Assembly (NCBI RefSeq): GCF_000317695.1
Contig: NC_019771.1
Span: forward strand, 186,001-250,000
Length of the DNA: 64,000 bases
Direction of reading: 5' to 3'
Origin: Anabaena cylindrica PCC 7122
Lineage (GTDB): Bacteria > Cyanobacteriota > Cyanobacteriia > Cyanobacteriales > Nostocaceae
The notes under the pieces were generated by a model. It saw only the letters and a program-made list of their open reading frames with translations, ran no database searches and was not told where the DNA came from. The position numbers and the translations under genes were made by a program. The number at the start of each line of letters is the position of its first letter. The stretch's first letter is position 1. This document shows, one piece after another, positions 54,102-63,118 of the stretch.

Positions 54102-57100
54102 TTTCTTTTACCTCTTCGTTCGCTTTCTACAACTAATCTCCGCATAATTTTACGCTCTACTTTCTCTACCAAAGCATCAACATCAATCTGAGGTGGTAGA
54201 CTCATTCCAGCAATAGAGCTTTGGGTACTTTGATTGACTAGAGGATGTTGAGAATTAATAGATGAAGTTGATGTAATTGTTGTTTGATTGGAGGGAATAC
54301 TATTAGTTATGGATGTTTGTTCATAAATGGATGATGTTCCATTATAATTAGCTGTTGTCATCAAGTTTGTCTGGTGACTTAATTGACTATTATTTACGTT
54401 ATTTGCCCTTCGTTTAGTAATAGGATAATGAGATAATACTAATGGTTCAAATTCAAGCAAATATGATTCAGAATTGACTTGTACAACTGGTAAATTAACT
54501 TGAGTCATATTTTCTACCTGTTCAGTTATAACTGAAGGTTTTTTTTCTTTAAACTCCTTTGATAAAAGCATTGACTCATTTAAATTTGATTTACTGCTTC
54601 TGGGTTGGGAATAAGCTAATACTGTATTTTTTACGTTATTTTCATTTTCTAATTTTTGTTGATTTGGTGTTGTTGAATTTGAAAGAGAATTTTGATGATT
54701 AATATGCGCTGATAAACTTTCAACATTAACTAAAGGTTGTTGAGATATTTGGCTAACTACAGGAATTTCTGAATTTAAATTTAAGGATGTATTCTGAGGT
54801 AATTTATCAGCATCTACTCTCACCATAGGTAAAGTTAAAGCTGAAGATGATTCTGTATCTAACTTACGTTGAATTGGAATTTCTGAAGATGATAACCTTT
54901 CAACATTAACTAAAGGTTGTTGAGATATTTGGCTAACTACAGGAATTTCTGAATTTAAATTTAAGGATGTATTCTGAGGTAATTTATCAGCATCTACTTT
55001 CACCACAGGTAAAGTTAAAGCTGAAGATGATTCTGTATCTGACTTACGTTGAATTGGAATCTCTGAAGATGATAAACTTTCAACATTAACTAAAGGTTGT
55101 TGTGGAGTTGTTTCTGATATCGTTGGTTGAGATATTTGGCTAACTACAGGAATTTCTGAATTTAAATTTAAGGATGTATTCTGAGGTAATTTATCAGCAT
55201 CTACTCTCACCACAGGTAAAGTTAAAGCTGAAGATGATTCTGTATCTAACTTACGTTGAATTGGAATTTCTGAAGATGATAACCTTTCAACATTAACTAA
55301 AGGTTGTTGTGGAGTTGTTTCTGATATCGTTGGTTGAGATATTTGACTAACTACAGGAATTTCTGAATTTAAATTTAAGGATGTATTCTGAGGTAATTTA
55401 TCAGCATCTACTTTCACCACAGGTAAAGTTAAAGCTGAAGATGATTCTGTATCTAACTTACGTTGAATTGGAATTTCTGAAGATGATAACCTTTCAACAT
55501 TAACTAAAGGTTGTTGAGATATTTGGCTAACTACAGGAATTTCTGAATTTAAATTTAAGGATGTATTCTGAGGTAATTTATCAGCATCTACTTTCACCAC
55601 AGGTAAAGTTAAAGCTGAAGATGATTCTGTATCTAACTTACGTTGAATTGGAATTTCTGAAGATGATAACCTTTCAACATTAACTAAAGGTTGTTGAGAT
55701 ATTTGGCTAACTACAGGAATTTCTGAATTTAAATTTAAGGATGTATTCTGAGGTAATTTATCAGCATCTACTCTCACCACAGGTAAAGTTAAAGCTGAAG
55801 ATGATTCTGTATCTGACTTACGTTGAATTGGAATCTCTGAAGATGATAAACTTTCAACATTAACTAAAGGTTGTTGTGGAGTTGTTTCTGATATCGTTGG
55901 TTGAGATATTTGGCTAACTACAGGAATTTCTGAATTTAAATTTAAGGATGTATTCTGAGGTAATTTATCAGCATCTACTTTCACCACAGGTAAAGTTAAA
56001 GCTGAAGATGATTCTGTATCTGACTTACGTTGAATTGGAATCTCTGAAGATGATAAACTTTCAACATTAACTAAAGGTTGTTGAAATATTTGGCTAACTA
56101 CAGGAATTTCTGAACTTACGTTTAAGGATGTATTCTGAGGTAATTTATCAGCATCTACTTTCACCATAGGTAAAGTTAAAGCTGAAGATGATTCTGTATC
56201 TGACTTACGTTGAATTGGAATCTCTGAAGATGATAAACTTTCAACATTAACTAAAGGTTGTTGTGGAGTTGTTTCTGATATCGTTGGTTGAGATATTTGA
56301 CTAACTACAGGAATTTCTGAATTTAAATTTAAGGATGTATTCTGAGGTAATTTATCAGCATCTACTCTCACCACAGGTAAAGTTAAAGCTGAAGATGATT
56401 CTGTATCTAACTTACGTTGAATTGGAATTTCTGAAGATGATAAACTTTCAACATTAACTAAAGGTTGTTGTGGAGTTGTTTCTGATATCGTTGGTTGAAA
56501 TATTTGACTAACTACAGGAATTTCTGAATTTAAGTTTAAGAATGTATTCTGAGGTAATTTATCAGCATCTACTTTCACTACAGGTAAAGTTAAAGCTGAA
56601 GATGATTCTGTATCTAACTTACGTTGAATTGGAATTTCTGAAATATTACTGGTTGGTCTTATTGGATTCGATGATATTAATGATTTAGAAATAAAAGTTT
56701 TATTAGGCGAAAGATCTATTGCTGGACTTTCTTGTTGAGAAGCAGTATTTTTGGCTAGGTTAGGTAAAGAATTATCTGTTTTTAAAACTAATTCTGTTGG
56801 TTGTGTTCGCTGATTTTCCAAAGAAGTTTCTTTAACTGTAATTACTTTAGCTTTTACAACTGGAAGTTGCTTATTAACTGGGACTATATTAGAGTATGAA
56901 GAACCATAGTTAGTGGTTTGTGTTTCTAATGTTTGACTTTTCTGATCTTGATTTTGAACGTAAACAATAGGTATTGATTCTGAATTTAACTCAATAGTTG
57001 TTGACCAACGCTGCATTTGTTGAGCAAGTAGAGGAAGTCGATCAATAAGATCAGGTGATCGCTCAATAATCTTTCTTGCCATCCCATTATTGATAATCCC

Positions 57101-57184
57101 CGGTTTTGTCAACAGCTTATTAAGTCGATTGACAAGTTTTGGATTAAGATATTTTTGCCATGGTGGTAAATAATTAGATGTCAT
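54092..57184 (-). CDS. eCIS-linked long disordered protein with ten tandem repeats
   Basis: 1030 residues. The N-terminus (WQKYLNPKLVNRLNKLLTK, IIERSPDLIDRLPLLAQQM) and the C-terminus (PPQIDVDALVEKVERKIMRRLV, then ESERRGKRKW) are helical and look like conserved anchor segments. Between them, residues 182-826 are ten near-identical repeats of 69 or 60 residues, rich in Ser, Thr, Gln, Pro and Val (SEIPIQRK, DTESSSALTLPVV, VDADKLPQNTSLNLNSEIPV). The 60-residue form lacks nine residues (PTISETTPQ). No enzyme motif, signal peptide or membrane helix is seen. It sits between the second tube gene and the LysM gene. Candidates are a length-setting or linker protein; the family is not one I can name. 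Its ATG follows about 60 bases after the second tube gene's stop. Confidence 0.8.
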   Translation of the reverse strand: MTSNYLPPWQKYLNPKLVNRLNKLLTKPGIINNGMARKIIERSPDLIDRLPLLAQQMQRWSTTIELNSESIPIVYVQNQDQKSQTLETQTTNYGSSYSNIVPVNKQLPVVKAKVITVKETSLENQRTQPTELVLKTDNSLPNLAKNTASQQESPAIDLSPNKTFISKSLISSNPIRPTSNISEIPIQRKLDTESSSALTLPVVKVDADKLPQNTFLNLNSEIPVVSQIFQPTISETTPQQPLVNVESLSSSEIPIQRKLDTESSSALTLPVVRVDADKLPQNTSLNLNSEIPVVSQISQPTISETTPQQPLVNVESLSSSEIPIQRKSDTESSSALTLPMVKVDADKLPQNTSLNVSSEIPVVSQIFQQPLVNVESLSSSEIPIQRKSDTESSSALTLPVVKVDADKLPQNTSLNLNSEIPVVSQISQPTISETTPQQPLVNVESLSSSEIPIQRKSDTESSSALTLPVVRVDADKLPQNTSLNLNSEIPVVSQISQQPLVNVERLSSSEIPIQRKLDTESSSALTLPVVKVDADKLPQNTSLNLNSEIPVVSQISQQPLVNVERLSSSEIPIQRKLDTESSSALTLPVVKVDADKLPQNTSLNLNSEIPVVSQISQPTISETTPQQPLVNVERLSSSEIPIQRKLDTESSSALTLPVVRVDADKLPQNTSLNLNSEIPVVSQISQPTISETTPQQPLVNVESLSSSEIPIQRKSDTESSSALTLPVVKVDADKLPQNTSLNLNSEIPVVSQISQQPLVNVERLSSSEIPIQRKLDTESSSALTLPMVRVDADKLPQNTSLNLNSEIPVVSQISQQPLVNVESLSAHINHQNSLSNSTTPNQQKLENENNVKNTVLAYSQPRSSKSNLNESMLLSKEFKEKKPSVITEQVENMTQVNLPVVQVNSESYLLEFEPLVLSHYPITKRRANNVNNSQLSHQTNLMTTANYNGTSSIYEQTSITNSIPSNQTTITSTSSINSQHPLVNQSTQSSIAGMSLPPQIDVDALVEKVERKIMRRLVVESERRGKRKWR
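54707..56641 (-). repeat. Ten tandem repeats of 207 or 180 bases
   Basis: In coding order the pattern is long, long, short, long, short, short, long, long, short, short, i.e. five 207-base and five 180-base units, nearly identical at the DNA level. The 27-base difference is one internal block. High identity implies recent expansion or ongoing homogenisation. Confidence 0.93.
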
Positions 57185-57243
57185 TTTAGATTTAAACTCT
57201 TTTAATAATTAGAATCTATCATCAAATTTTGCCCTCCATTTTA

Positions 57244-57711
57244 CTAAGCTTTATACACTCCTCTATGGACTAATTCTAGGCGTTCAAAAGCAACTTGTGT
57301 CCCATTACTAGCATTCAATTGTGGACCATCCCAAGCAACTGGATAGGCTTTTTTAAAATTCCATGCAATTAATTTAGACTGCTGACTATCTCGCACCATA
57401 ATTGTGCCATTTAAGAGACGAATTTTACCTCTAGTAACATCTTCATACCACTTCCATAAATCATCCCTTTCCCCCAGTCCTCGCACCAAAACCAAATTAG
57501 GATAGGTCATGTATTTAGGAAACTGATGAACGCGGTGATGAACCCCACCTTCAACATAAGTTTCCAGTTCAATTTTACTATTTAACCCTGTAACTTCTGA
57601 AAAGCCACCTACTGTCAAACCCTCAATTTCTACCATAAAATTGAACCCCATATAGGGATCATGGGGCTTATCTTGAGAATTTCCTCCCCCTTTTTTTTGT
57701 GCTTTTGCCAT
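57244..57711 (-). CDS. Contractile tail tube protein, second copy (Afp5-like)
   Basis: 155 residues. T4-like tail-tube family pattern: DPYMGFNFMVEIEGLTVGGF, SEVTGLNSKIE, then RGLGERDDLWKWYEDV and the end AFERLELVHRG. It begins with a short basic Lys/Gln/Gly stretch. Tube variants like this lie at the baseplate end and start the tube. Good ribosome site (gggag). It follows the chaperone-like frames after about 140 bases and precedes the repeat protein. Confidence 0.92.
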   Translation of the reverse strand: MAKAQKKGGGNSQDKPHDPYMGFNFMVEIEGLTVGGFSEVTGLNSKIELETYVEGGVHHRVHQFPKYMTYPNLVLVRGLGERDDLWKWYEDVTRGKIRLLNGTIMVRDSQQSKLIAWNFKKAYPVAWDGPQLNASNGTQVAFERLELVHRGVYKA

Positions 57712-57851
57712 AAATATCTCCCTTTGATTGAAAACAAGTGCTAAAACTCAAATCCGTTACTGAGTAAGTGGGCGGTAAAAATTGTCGTTATGGCAAAGCA
57801 AAAGGTAAGAGGGAAGAGACTTTCAGGGATTTTAAATTTTGTTACATACCC

Positions 57852-58022
57852 CTAGTTACCTGATGGTTGATTAATTTGCTGATTAATTCGAGCAACTTGA
57901 GCCACCCACTGTTGTCTTTCCCAGTGTTCCATGTTCATTACTTGGTCATAAGACCAGTTAAAGTGATAGGAAAGATAAGCTACCTCCTCTAGTAAACGTT
58001 CTGAGGGGTAGCAAATTACTCC
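57852..58022 (-). CDS. DUF6760-like -1 frame extension of the tail assembly chaperone, no normal start codon
   Basis: The -1 frame relative to the chaperone gene is open from after a stop at 58044-58046 to a TAG at 57852-57854. It encodes YPSERLLEEVAYLSYHFNWSYDQ, then MNMEHWERQQWVAQVARIN (quoted in pieces), a pattern I recognise from small proteins of eCIS loci (DUF6760). No ATG, GTG or TTG occurs in this frame before the conserved part; the first ATG (57936-57938) is in its middle. The chaperone frame reads GTG GGG GAG TAA at its end, and slippage back one base on GGG gives GGG GGA GTA ATT TGC, producing a 175-residue fusion. An AUU start is the main alternative. The start coordinate given is the predicted slip site. 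Confidence 0.65.
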   Translation of the reverse strand, partial: GVICYPSERLLEEVAYLSYHFNWSYDQVMNMEHWERQQWVAQVARINQQINQPSGN

Positions 58023-58378
58023 CCCACTGGAGAAGTTTCTACTTCAAATTCTCCCTCACAATGGGGACAGGCTACCTGAAAGCGAGTATGGCCATTTTGG
58101 TTAATTCGTTGGTAAAAATCTTGCAGGTAAACCAAGTCGCCAGAAAATAATTCCTCAATAGTTTTGGTATTGAGTTGGTCTAAAGTTCCTAGCTTAGTAA
58201 TTACTCGTGCCAGTAGAATAATCACCAGATAACCAGGATTTCTTTGTACCCTGGGGTCCCGTAGAGGGGCTATTTCATCGTAGGCTGTTGATAGCCGCAT
58301 AACTCCTTCTCGATGAAGGTTTCCTTGTGCATCGAGATAACCACGAGGTAGGGTAAAAAGAAATTCAGTCTGGTGCAT
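58016..58378 (-). CDS. Tail assembly chaperone-like protein of the eCIS
   Basis: 120 residues. The sequence (HREGVMRLSTAYDEIAPLRD, NPGYLVIILLARVITKLG, IEELFSGDLVYLQDFYQRIN) follows the pattern of phage tail assembly chaperones of the short, T4/P2-like kind. A C-terminal CPHC pair (ACPHCEGEFE) suggests a small zinc-binding end. In phages such genes lie between tube and tape measure and make a second, longer product by -1 frameshifting. Here the gene lies between the two tube genes and overlaps a downstream -1 frame. Ribosome site gaggaa lies just before the ATG. Confidence 0.82.
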   Translation of the reverse strand: MHQTEFLFTLPRGYLDAQGNLHREGVMRLSTAYDEIAPLRDPRVQRNPGYLVIILLARVITKLGTLDQLNTKTIEELFSGDLVYLQDFYQRINQNGHTRFQVACPHCEGEFEVETSPVGE

Positions 58379-58389
58379 TTTTCCTCACA

Positions 58390-58833
58390 TTAACCAACGG
58401 TTATTCCTTCGTGAACAAATTCGAGTGATTCTATGGCTATTTCGCTCGCAGTAGCATTAAAATCAGGACCAGTCCAAGTGGTAGGCCAGCAATTTTCCAA
58501 GTTCCAACGGATTTTTTCTTCACCTTGATCATCGGCAAGAATAATCGAAACGTTTTTACGCTCAATTTCTTTACCATCTATCAGGTCTTTGTGCCATTTC
58601 CACAATTCATCGTTATCAGTAATTCCTCGCTTGAGACTAATATTACTAAAACTATTCAAACCAGGAACTTTCCGTTGTCCCAGGGTTTTATCAGTACCTT
58701 CTCGATATTCGATGACTGCTCTAGTAGCATTTAACCCACTACATTCTCTAAAGCCAGCATGGACAATGCCATCCCATTCTACCCAGAAATTATAACCAGC
58801 AAATGGATCATGAGTGTCTTTGATGTTAGGCAT
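58390..58833 (-). CDS. Contractile tail tube protein, first copy (Afp1-like)
   Basis: 147 residues. Same family as the second tube: DPFAGYNFWVEWDGIVHAGF, RECSGLNATRAVIEY, KRGITDNDELWKWHKDL, and the end AIESLEFVHEG. It should form the stacked hexameric inner tube that is pushed out on contraction. Strong ribosome site (caggag) and position straight after the sheaths suggest this is the major tube subunit. Confidence 0.93.
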   Translation of the reverse strand: MPNIKDTHDPFAGYNFWVEWDGIVHAGFRECSGLNATRAVIEYREGTDKTLGQRKVPGLNSFSNISLKRGITDNDELWKWHKDLIDGKEIERKNVSIILADDQGEEKIRWNLENCWPTTWTGPDFNATASEIAIESLEFVHEGITVG

Positions 58834-58857
58834 GATAATTGCTCCTGAAGTAAATTA

Positions 58858-60012
58858 TTATGATTCGACAAATTTAACGCCGCTACTACCGTGAACTAAG
58901 GAAATAACAATAAATTCACTGGGAGTAGTGGGTGCTAAACCAATTTTTGTCACTATCTGTCCGGTTTTGCGGATTTCTGGCGGGTTTGTTTCTTCGTTAC
59001 ATTTGACATAAAAAGCCTCTTCTGGAGAATCTCCATGAATAGCTCCTTGTTCCCACAGAGATTCACAGTAAACTGTTAATTCTCGTTCTATCCGATTCCA
59101 TAAATCGGTGTTATTTGGTTCAAAGATAACATCAGCCAAATTGCGTTCTACCCACCGCAGGACAGTAATCTTTAAACGACGAATGTTGATATATTGCCAT
59201 TCGGGATTTTGGCTTAAGGTACGTGAACCCCAAATGCGAATTCCCCTACTTCTAAAACTGCGAATACAGTTAACTCCAGCTGAAGTTTCTGAATTTAAGG
59301 TTTGCCAATCTGCATCGGCAAATAAAAGACTTAAATCCAAAACTCCTTCAAGTAAATAGTTAGCTGGAGCGCGATAAACTCCAACTTCTGAATCATTACG
59401 GGCATAAATTCCAGCAATATGACCGCAAGGAGGAATGTAACAGGAAGCGTTTTCTATTTGCAGCCAGGGAGCATAAAGCGCACCATGATCACCAATTAAT
59501 CCTTGTTGTTGTGCTTTCAGAGTTTTGATATCTTCAATGTTGGGGATATTGAAGGCATCAAGAATGGCAAAGCGATCACCTATTCTATCACAATGCTCCA
59601 GGACGGCTCTCTGCATTTCCATAGCCTCTGCGGGAGAGTTTTGCATAATGTCAGGCGCACATACTAGATCGATGGCATCTAGTGATTCTATAGCCTGTAA
59701 TCCAGTTTGCAATCCAGAGAGGGTGTTATCTGGTACAGAAAAGACATAACACAGACGACCACCATTTTCAAAAAAACCTCGTACTGCATGGGCTAAATAA
59801 CTATCAGTTAATGGCTTACCAAAATACTGCACAAATTGAGTCCACAGTGTGAGCATTTTCGGTATGGAAACACCATTTTTCTGAGCATTGTTAAACTGAG
59901 ACAGCCCCAAAAACACCGGAACACCTGTCAGTAAATCCTTACCTGGTGGAGAAGGAATATTTTGTAAATATACACCAGGGGCGGTTAATTGTAGGTGTGT
60001 AGATGTCTGCAT
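58858..60012 (-). CDS. Contractile tail sheath protein, second copy
   Basis: 384 residues. Sheath family pattern: TAPGVYLQNI at the start, GFFENGGRLCYVF, the alpha/beta core (CDRIGDRFAILDAF), PPCGHIAGIYARNDSEVGVYRAPAN (quoted across the core), RIWGSRTLS, INIRRLKI, and the C-terminal SPEEAFYVKCNEETNP with QIVTKIGLAPTTPSEFIVI. It forms the contractile outer cylinder with its neighbour. It has diverged clearly from the first sheath, e.g. an extra Leu-rich N-terminus. No ribosome site is obvious. Confidence 0.93.
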   Translation of the reverse strand: MQTSTHLQLTAPGVYLQNIPSPPGKDLLTGVPVFLGLSQFNNAQKNGVSIPKMLTLWTQFVQYFGKPLTDSYLAHAVRGFFENGGRLCYVFSVPDNTLSGLQTGLQAIESLDAIDLVCAPDIMQNSPAEAMEMQRAVLEHCDRIGDRFAILDAFNIPNIEDIKTLKAQQQGLIGDHGALYAPWLQIENASCYIPPCGHIAGIYARNDSEVGVYRAPANYLLEGVLDLSLLFADADWQTLNSETSAGVNCIRSFRSRGIRIWGSRTLSQNPEWQYINIRRLKITVLRWVERNLADVIFEPNNTDLWNRIERELTVYCESLWEQGAIHGDSPEEAFYVKCNEETNPPEIRKTGQIVTKIGLAPTTPSEFIVISLVHGSSGVKFVES

Positions 60013-60155
60013 AGGTTAATCAATTTTGGGATAGTAGGTCAATTGGTGTTGCTAAAACAAAGTATGAATTTTAGGTGTCATGGAAAGTGTCTACAAAAGT
60101 TTTAACATCCAAAAATCACGTTCATACCTCAAAGGGAGCAACGCTGGTCAATCAG

Positions 60156-61310
60156 TTATTTTTGCTCATCTACAAGTTGACTAATGCGGAAGATGACAAA
60201 TTCTGCTGGTTCAATTACCGCTACACCAATTTCTGTCACCACTTGACCAAGTTTGCGAGTGTCCATAGGGTTATTTTCTGCATCGCACTTGACGAAGAAT
60301 GCTTCTTCGACAGTTGTTCCAAATAATGCACCTTTGCGCCATTCATTAGTGAGGAATGCGGTAACATTCCGGCGAATCTTTGCCCAAAGTTCTGGTGTAT
60401 TGGGTTCAAAAACTACCCATTGAGTTCCTTCATCAATTGACTCGCGCAGGTAATTAAATTGACGACGAATATTAATATATTTGAAGTCAGGATTATCTTT
60501 TCCTGCTCCTAAAGTCCGCGCTCCCCAAATGCGGATGTTACCATTGAGATTGCGAATGCAATTGATACCATCTTCGTTCAGGGGTGCTTGTTTGGATTTG
60601 CTGATGTCTTGCTTTAAGCCTACTGCGCCTAGAATTGGTTCGTTAGCTGGTGCTTTATGAACGCCTCTTTTATCGTCTACACGAGCATAAACACCGGCAA
60701 TGTGTCCACTGGGAGGAACGAATATTAGTCCTTTGCTTACTGGATCAAAGACTTGAATCCAGGGGTAGTATACCGCCGCATAGTCTGAGTTTCCTAGCAG
60801 TTTAGCACTACCGGGTTTTAGTTGCTCTGAGTCAATGGGGATATCTTCTTCTATGTCCAAAATTGCAAAGCGATCGCCTAAATTACGGCAATGAGTATTA
60901 ATTTTATCTAGGGCTGTTTTGCTGGTAATTCCAGGAGCTACAACAATGGCAATTTCATCAACTGCTTCAAATTTATCCAGGGCTGTGTCTAGGTTTACTT
61001 CTTCTTTTATCCAAGTAACAAAACACCTTGTTCCTCCATTTCTGAAGAAGCCATAAACAGTATGAGCGAGGATATTTTGCCCGGAGTTCGTGGAGAAGTC
61101 ACCAAAATATTTCTTAAATTCAGTGAAGTTTGTACAGAGTTTTACTTCACCATCAGGAGTGGGAATTATTTCAGCTTCCACACCTGTACTAGCCGCAGCA
61201 AGAGTGATGATACCAATAAAGCCAGCCGTACTTGTTCCTACACCGGCAATAGGTGCTAAACCTGAAGAAACTTCTTCAACATAAACACCGGGGGTATGAT
61301 AGGTGGGCAT
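60156..61310 (-). CDS. Contractile tail sheath protein, first copy
   Basis: 384 residues. PTYHTPGVYVEEVSSGLAPI is the classic sheath N-terminus; then GFFRNGGTRCFVTW, PPSGHIAGVYARVDDKRGVHKAPAN, RIWGARTLG, YINIRRQFNYLRES and the C-terminal VEEAFFVKCDAENNPMD, GQVVTEIGVAVIEPAEFVIF (quoted in pieces). Ribosome site aaagga lies 9-10 bases before the ATG. It is the most canonical of the two and probably the main sheath subunit; the second may be used at the baseplate end or in a mixed cylinder. Confidence 0.94.
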   Translation of the reverse strand: MPTYHTPGVYVEEVSSGLAPIAGVGTSTAGFIGIITLAAASTGVEAEIIPTPDGEVKLCTNFTEFKKYFGDFSTNSGQNILAHTVYGFFRNGGTRCFVTWIKEEVNLDTALDKFEAVDEIAIVVAPGITSKTALDKINTHCRNLGDRFAILDIEEDIPIDSEQLKPGSAKLLGNSDYAAVYYPWIQVFDPVSKGLIFVPPSGHIAGVYARVDDKRGVHKAPANEPILGAVGLKQDISKSKQAPLNEDGINCIRNLNGNIRIWGARTLGAGKDNPDFKYINIRRQFNYLRESIDEGTQWVVFEPNTPELWAKIRRNVTAFLTNEWRKGALFGTTVEEAFFVKCDAENNPMDTRKLGQVVTEIGVAVIEPAEFVIFRISQLVDEQK

Positions 61311-61508
61311 GATATTTTTTCCTTTGTTGATAATTTATGATGATCGTACAGACAACCGCAATTTAAACCTCGTCCAAGTTGAGAACTGGAGTTTTTCAAA
61401 AGGGAACAGGGAACTGTCAATAGCGAAGAGTATAGGATTTAGGAACCAAACTCGATTACGAAAAAACTATTGGTTTCAAAGTAGACGTGGTTTATAATTG
61501 AGCAAATC

Positions 61509-62414
61509 TCAATTGGTGGTTAACTGGAAATCTAATGATTTCACTTCGCCTGTTTGCAGATTGATTTGTTTTTGTTTTATGGGATATCCTTTGGCTGAAA
61601 CTATTACTGTGATGGGAGTATTTCTGGCTTCTATGCCAATAAGTCGATAGTTCCATTCTCCCTGTGATTGTTTAATGATTTCAGTGGAGCTAAACGTGTA
61701 TTCTTTACTCCCTTGAATCTGCACTTTAGCCATACCAATCGCTTCTTTCTCATCAGCATTCGTGATTTTTCCTAGAAGTGTTGTTGGTTTTAATTCTAAC
61801 TTTACTCTGTTAATAGTATCAAATATATCAAGATTTTTATCCTGATTAATAATATTAATATTTTTTACATTTTTCGTAGCAATCTCAATTTGATGTTGAC
61901 TTTTGGCATAACGCATTTGAGGATCAGATAAAGATGCTTCTAATTGATATAATCCATCTGGTAAATCCATAAAATAGAACCAACCATCAGAGATTGTTTG
62001 AGTCCGTCCTAGTTGGGAGTTTTTGGCTTTTGCGTTATAAGGAAAATAGTCAATGATTTCCTGAAATCCCTGAAATTTATCCCTATTATTGAGTTTTCTA
62101 TCTTCTAGGAGAGTCTCAAATAATTTGAGTTTATCAACATTTTTTAAATGAGAATTTCTTAGTTGTTCTTGAAAGTCTTGAATCTCTTGAGGTAGAGTTG
62201 GATTTGGCGGATTGATATTGGCATTGAATGAGCGCCACTGCATTGATGAACTTGGCAATCCCAGAAGTTTTGTCTTGAAGATGACGAAGTTAATAAACTC
62301 ATCAGGAGCGTCTATAATCTTGACCACAGCATCTGGAATACCCCGGCCTGTGATGGCATCCTTAACTTGTCCGGCTATTGCTATTTTATGATTAAATCGT
62401 TGTTGCTTTAGCAT
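61509..62414 (-). CDS. Carboxypeptidase-regulatory-like protein of the eCIS locus
   Basis: 301 residues. Two Ig-like carboxypeptidase-regulatory domains: one near the N-terminus (IAGQVKDAITGRGIPDAVVKI ... GWFYFMDLPDGLYQLEASL) and one at the C-terminus (LLGKITNADEKEAIGMAKVQI ... VIVSAKGYPIKQKQI). A charged helical insert lies between (about 75-130). There is no signal peptide. Such folds mediate protein or sugar binding. It is placed between DUF4255 and the sheaths. A decoration, cap or anchoring role is possible but not shown. The 198-base gap after it holds no gene I can see. Confidence 0.72.
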   Translation of the reverse strand: MLKQQRFNHKIAIAGQVKDAITGRGIPDAVVKIIDAPDEFINFVIFKTKLLGLPSSSMQWRSFNANINPPNPTLPQEIQDFQEQLRNSHLKNVDKLKLFETLLEDRKLNNRDKFQGFQEIIDYFPYNAKAKNSQLGRTQTISDGWFYFMDLPDGLYQLEASLSDPQMRYAKSQHQIEIATKNVKNINIINQDKNLDIFDTINRVKLELKPTTLLGKITNADEKEAIGMAKVQIQGSKEYTFSSTEIIKQSQGEWNYRLIGIEARNTPITVIVSAKGYPIKQKQINLQTGEVKSLDFQLTTN

Positions 62415-62479
62415 TTTTTTCGATGGCGATCGAGAACAATTTAGGAATGATCAACGTTGAAGTTTAAATTCTGTCTAGT

Positions 62480-63061
62480 TTACAGCCTCCGCATAATTTC
62501 AGTGCGTTTATCAAGCACGAGAGGAAATTCTGTGGCAGCTTCTTCAACAGGTACAGAAATGGTCACTGTGTAATTGAGTGCTGCTTTAGGTTTTCCGCCA
62601 ATTGCTTGCCAAAATTCTCCTAAACTTTGTAAGTAGCTAGAACGTAAACCAACTCCTACAGGTAGTGGTTCTTGTCCTTTTAAACTGCCTTGCAAAATCG
62701 CTTCTGGTAATGTCCGATAACGCAGCAACAATTTCATTACTTCTCCTAAGATATGATGTTCTTGTTGGGGGTCGTCGGAATTAGCCCAAGCGGTGATCAA
62801 ATAGGAACAATCTATCCTTGCTGGAGAAGGTTGTTTAACAGCTGTTCCGTTTGAACGACGTTGCACTGACCATTCACTGCGCCGCAATTCCATATTTTCC
62901 CGCACATCATAAAGGAAAAGGTTAATGGCTGGTTTCTGTTTGATAGACCCTTCTAGGGGCATATCAAAACTAATAGCAACGTTGGTCTCGCTTGACCTTT
63001 TTAACTCTGGTAATTCGTGAGTTAGTAATTGTTCTAGGGTGCTGTCTAAGTCATCTAGCAT
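62480..63061 (-). CDS. DUF4255 tube/sheath terminator (Afp16-like)
   Basis: 193 residues. DUF4255 pattern: LDSTLEQLLTHELPE, VAISFDMPLEG, INLFLYDVRENMELR, and the domain core CSYLITAWANS, EHHILGEVMKLLLRY. Afp16/Pvc16 binds the last tube ring and ends tube and sheath growth. It is usually near one end of the locus, as here. An aggat ribosome site precedes the ATG by about 9 bases. Confidence 0.92.
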   Translation of the reverse strand: MLDDLDSTLEQLLTHELPELKRSSETNVAISFDMPLEGSIKQKPAINLFLYDVRENMELRRSEWSVQRRSNGTAVKQPSPARIDCSYLITAWANSDDPQQEHHILGEVMKLLLRYRTLPEAILQGSLKGQEPLPVGVGLRSSYLQSLGEFWQAIGGKPKAALNYTVTISVPVEEAATEFPLVLDKRTEIMRRL

Positions 63062-63118
63062 GACTAAATATCCTATTTGAAAAGGTAGAAGGCTTTTTTG
63101 TTTGTTTCTATCCTGAAG

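Noticed and set aside
54707..56641. Possible CRISPR or satellite array
   Set aside because: The units are in-frame coding repeats of 207/180 bases with no unique spacers.
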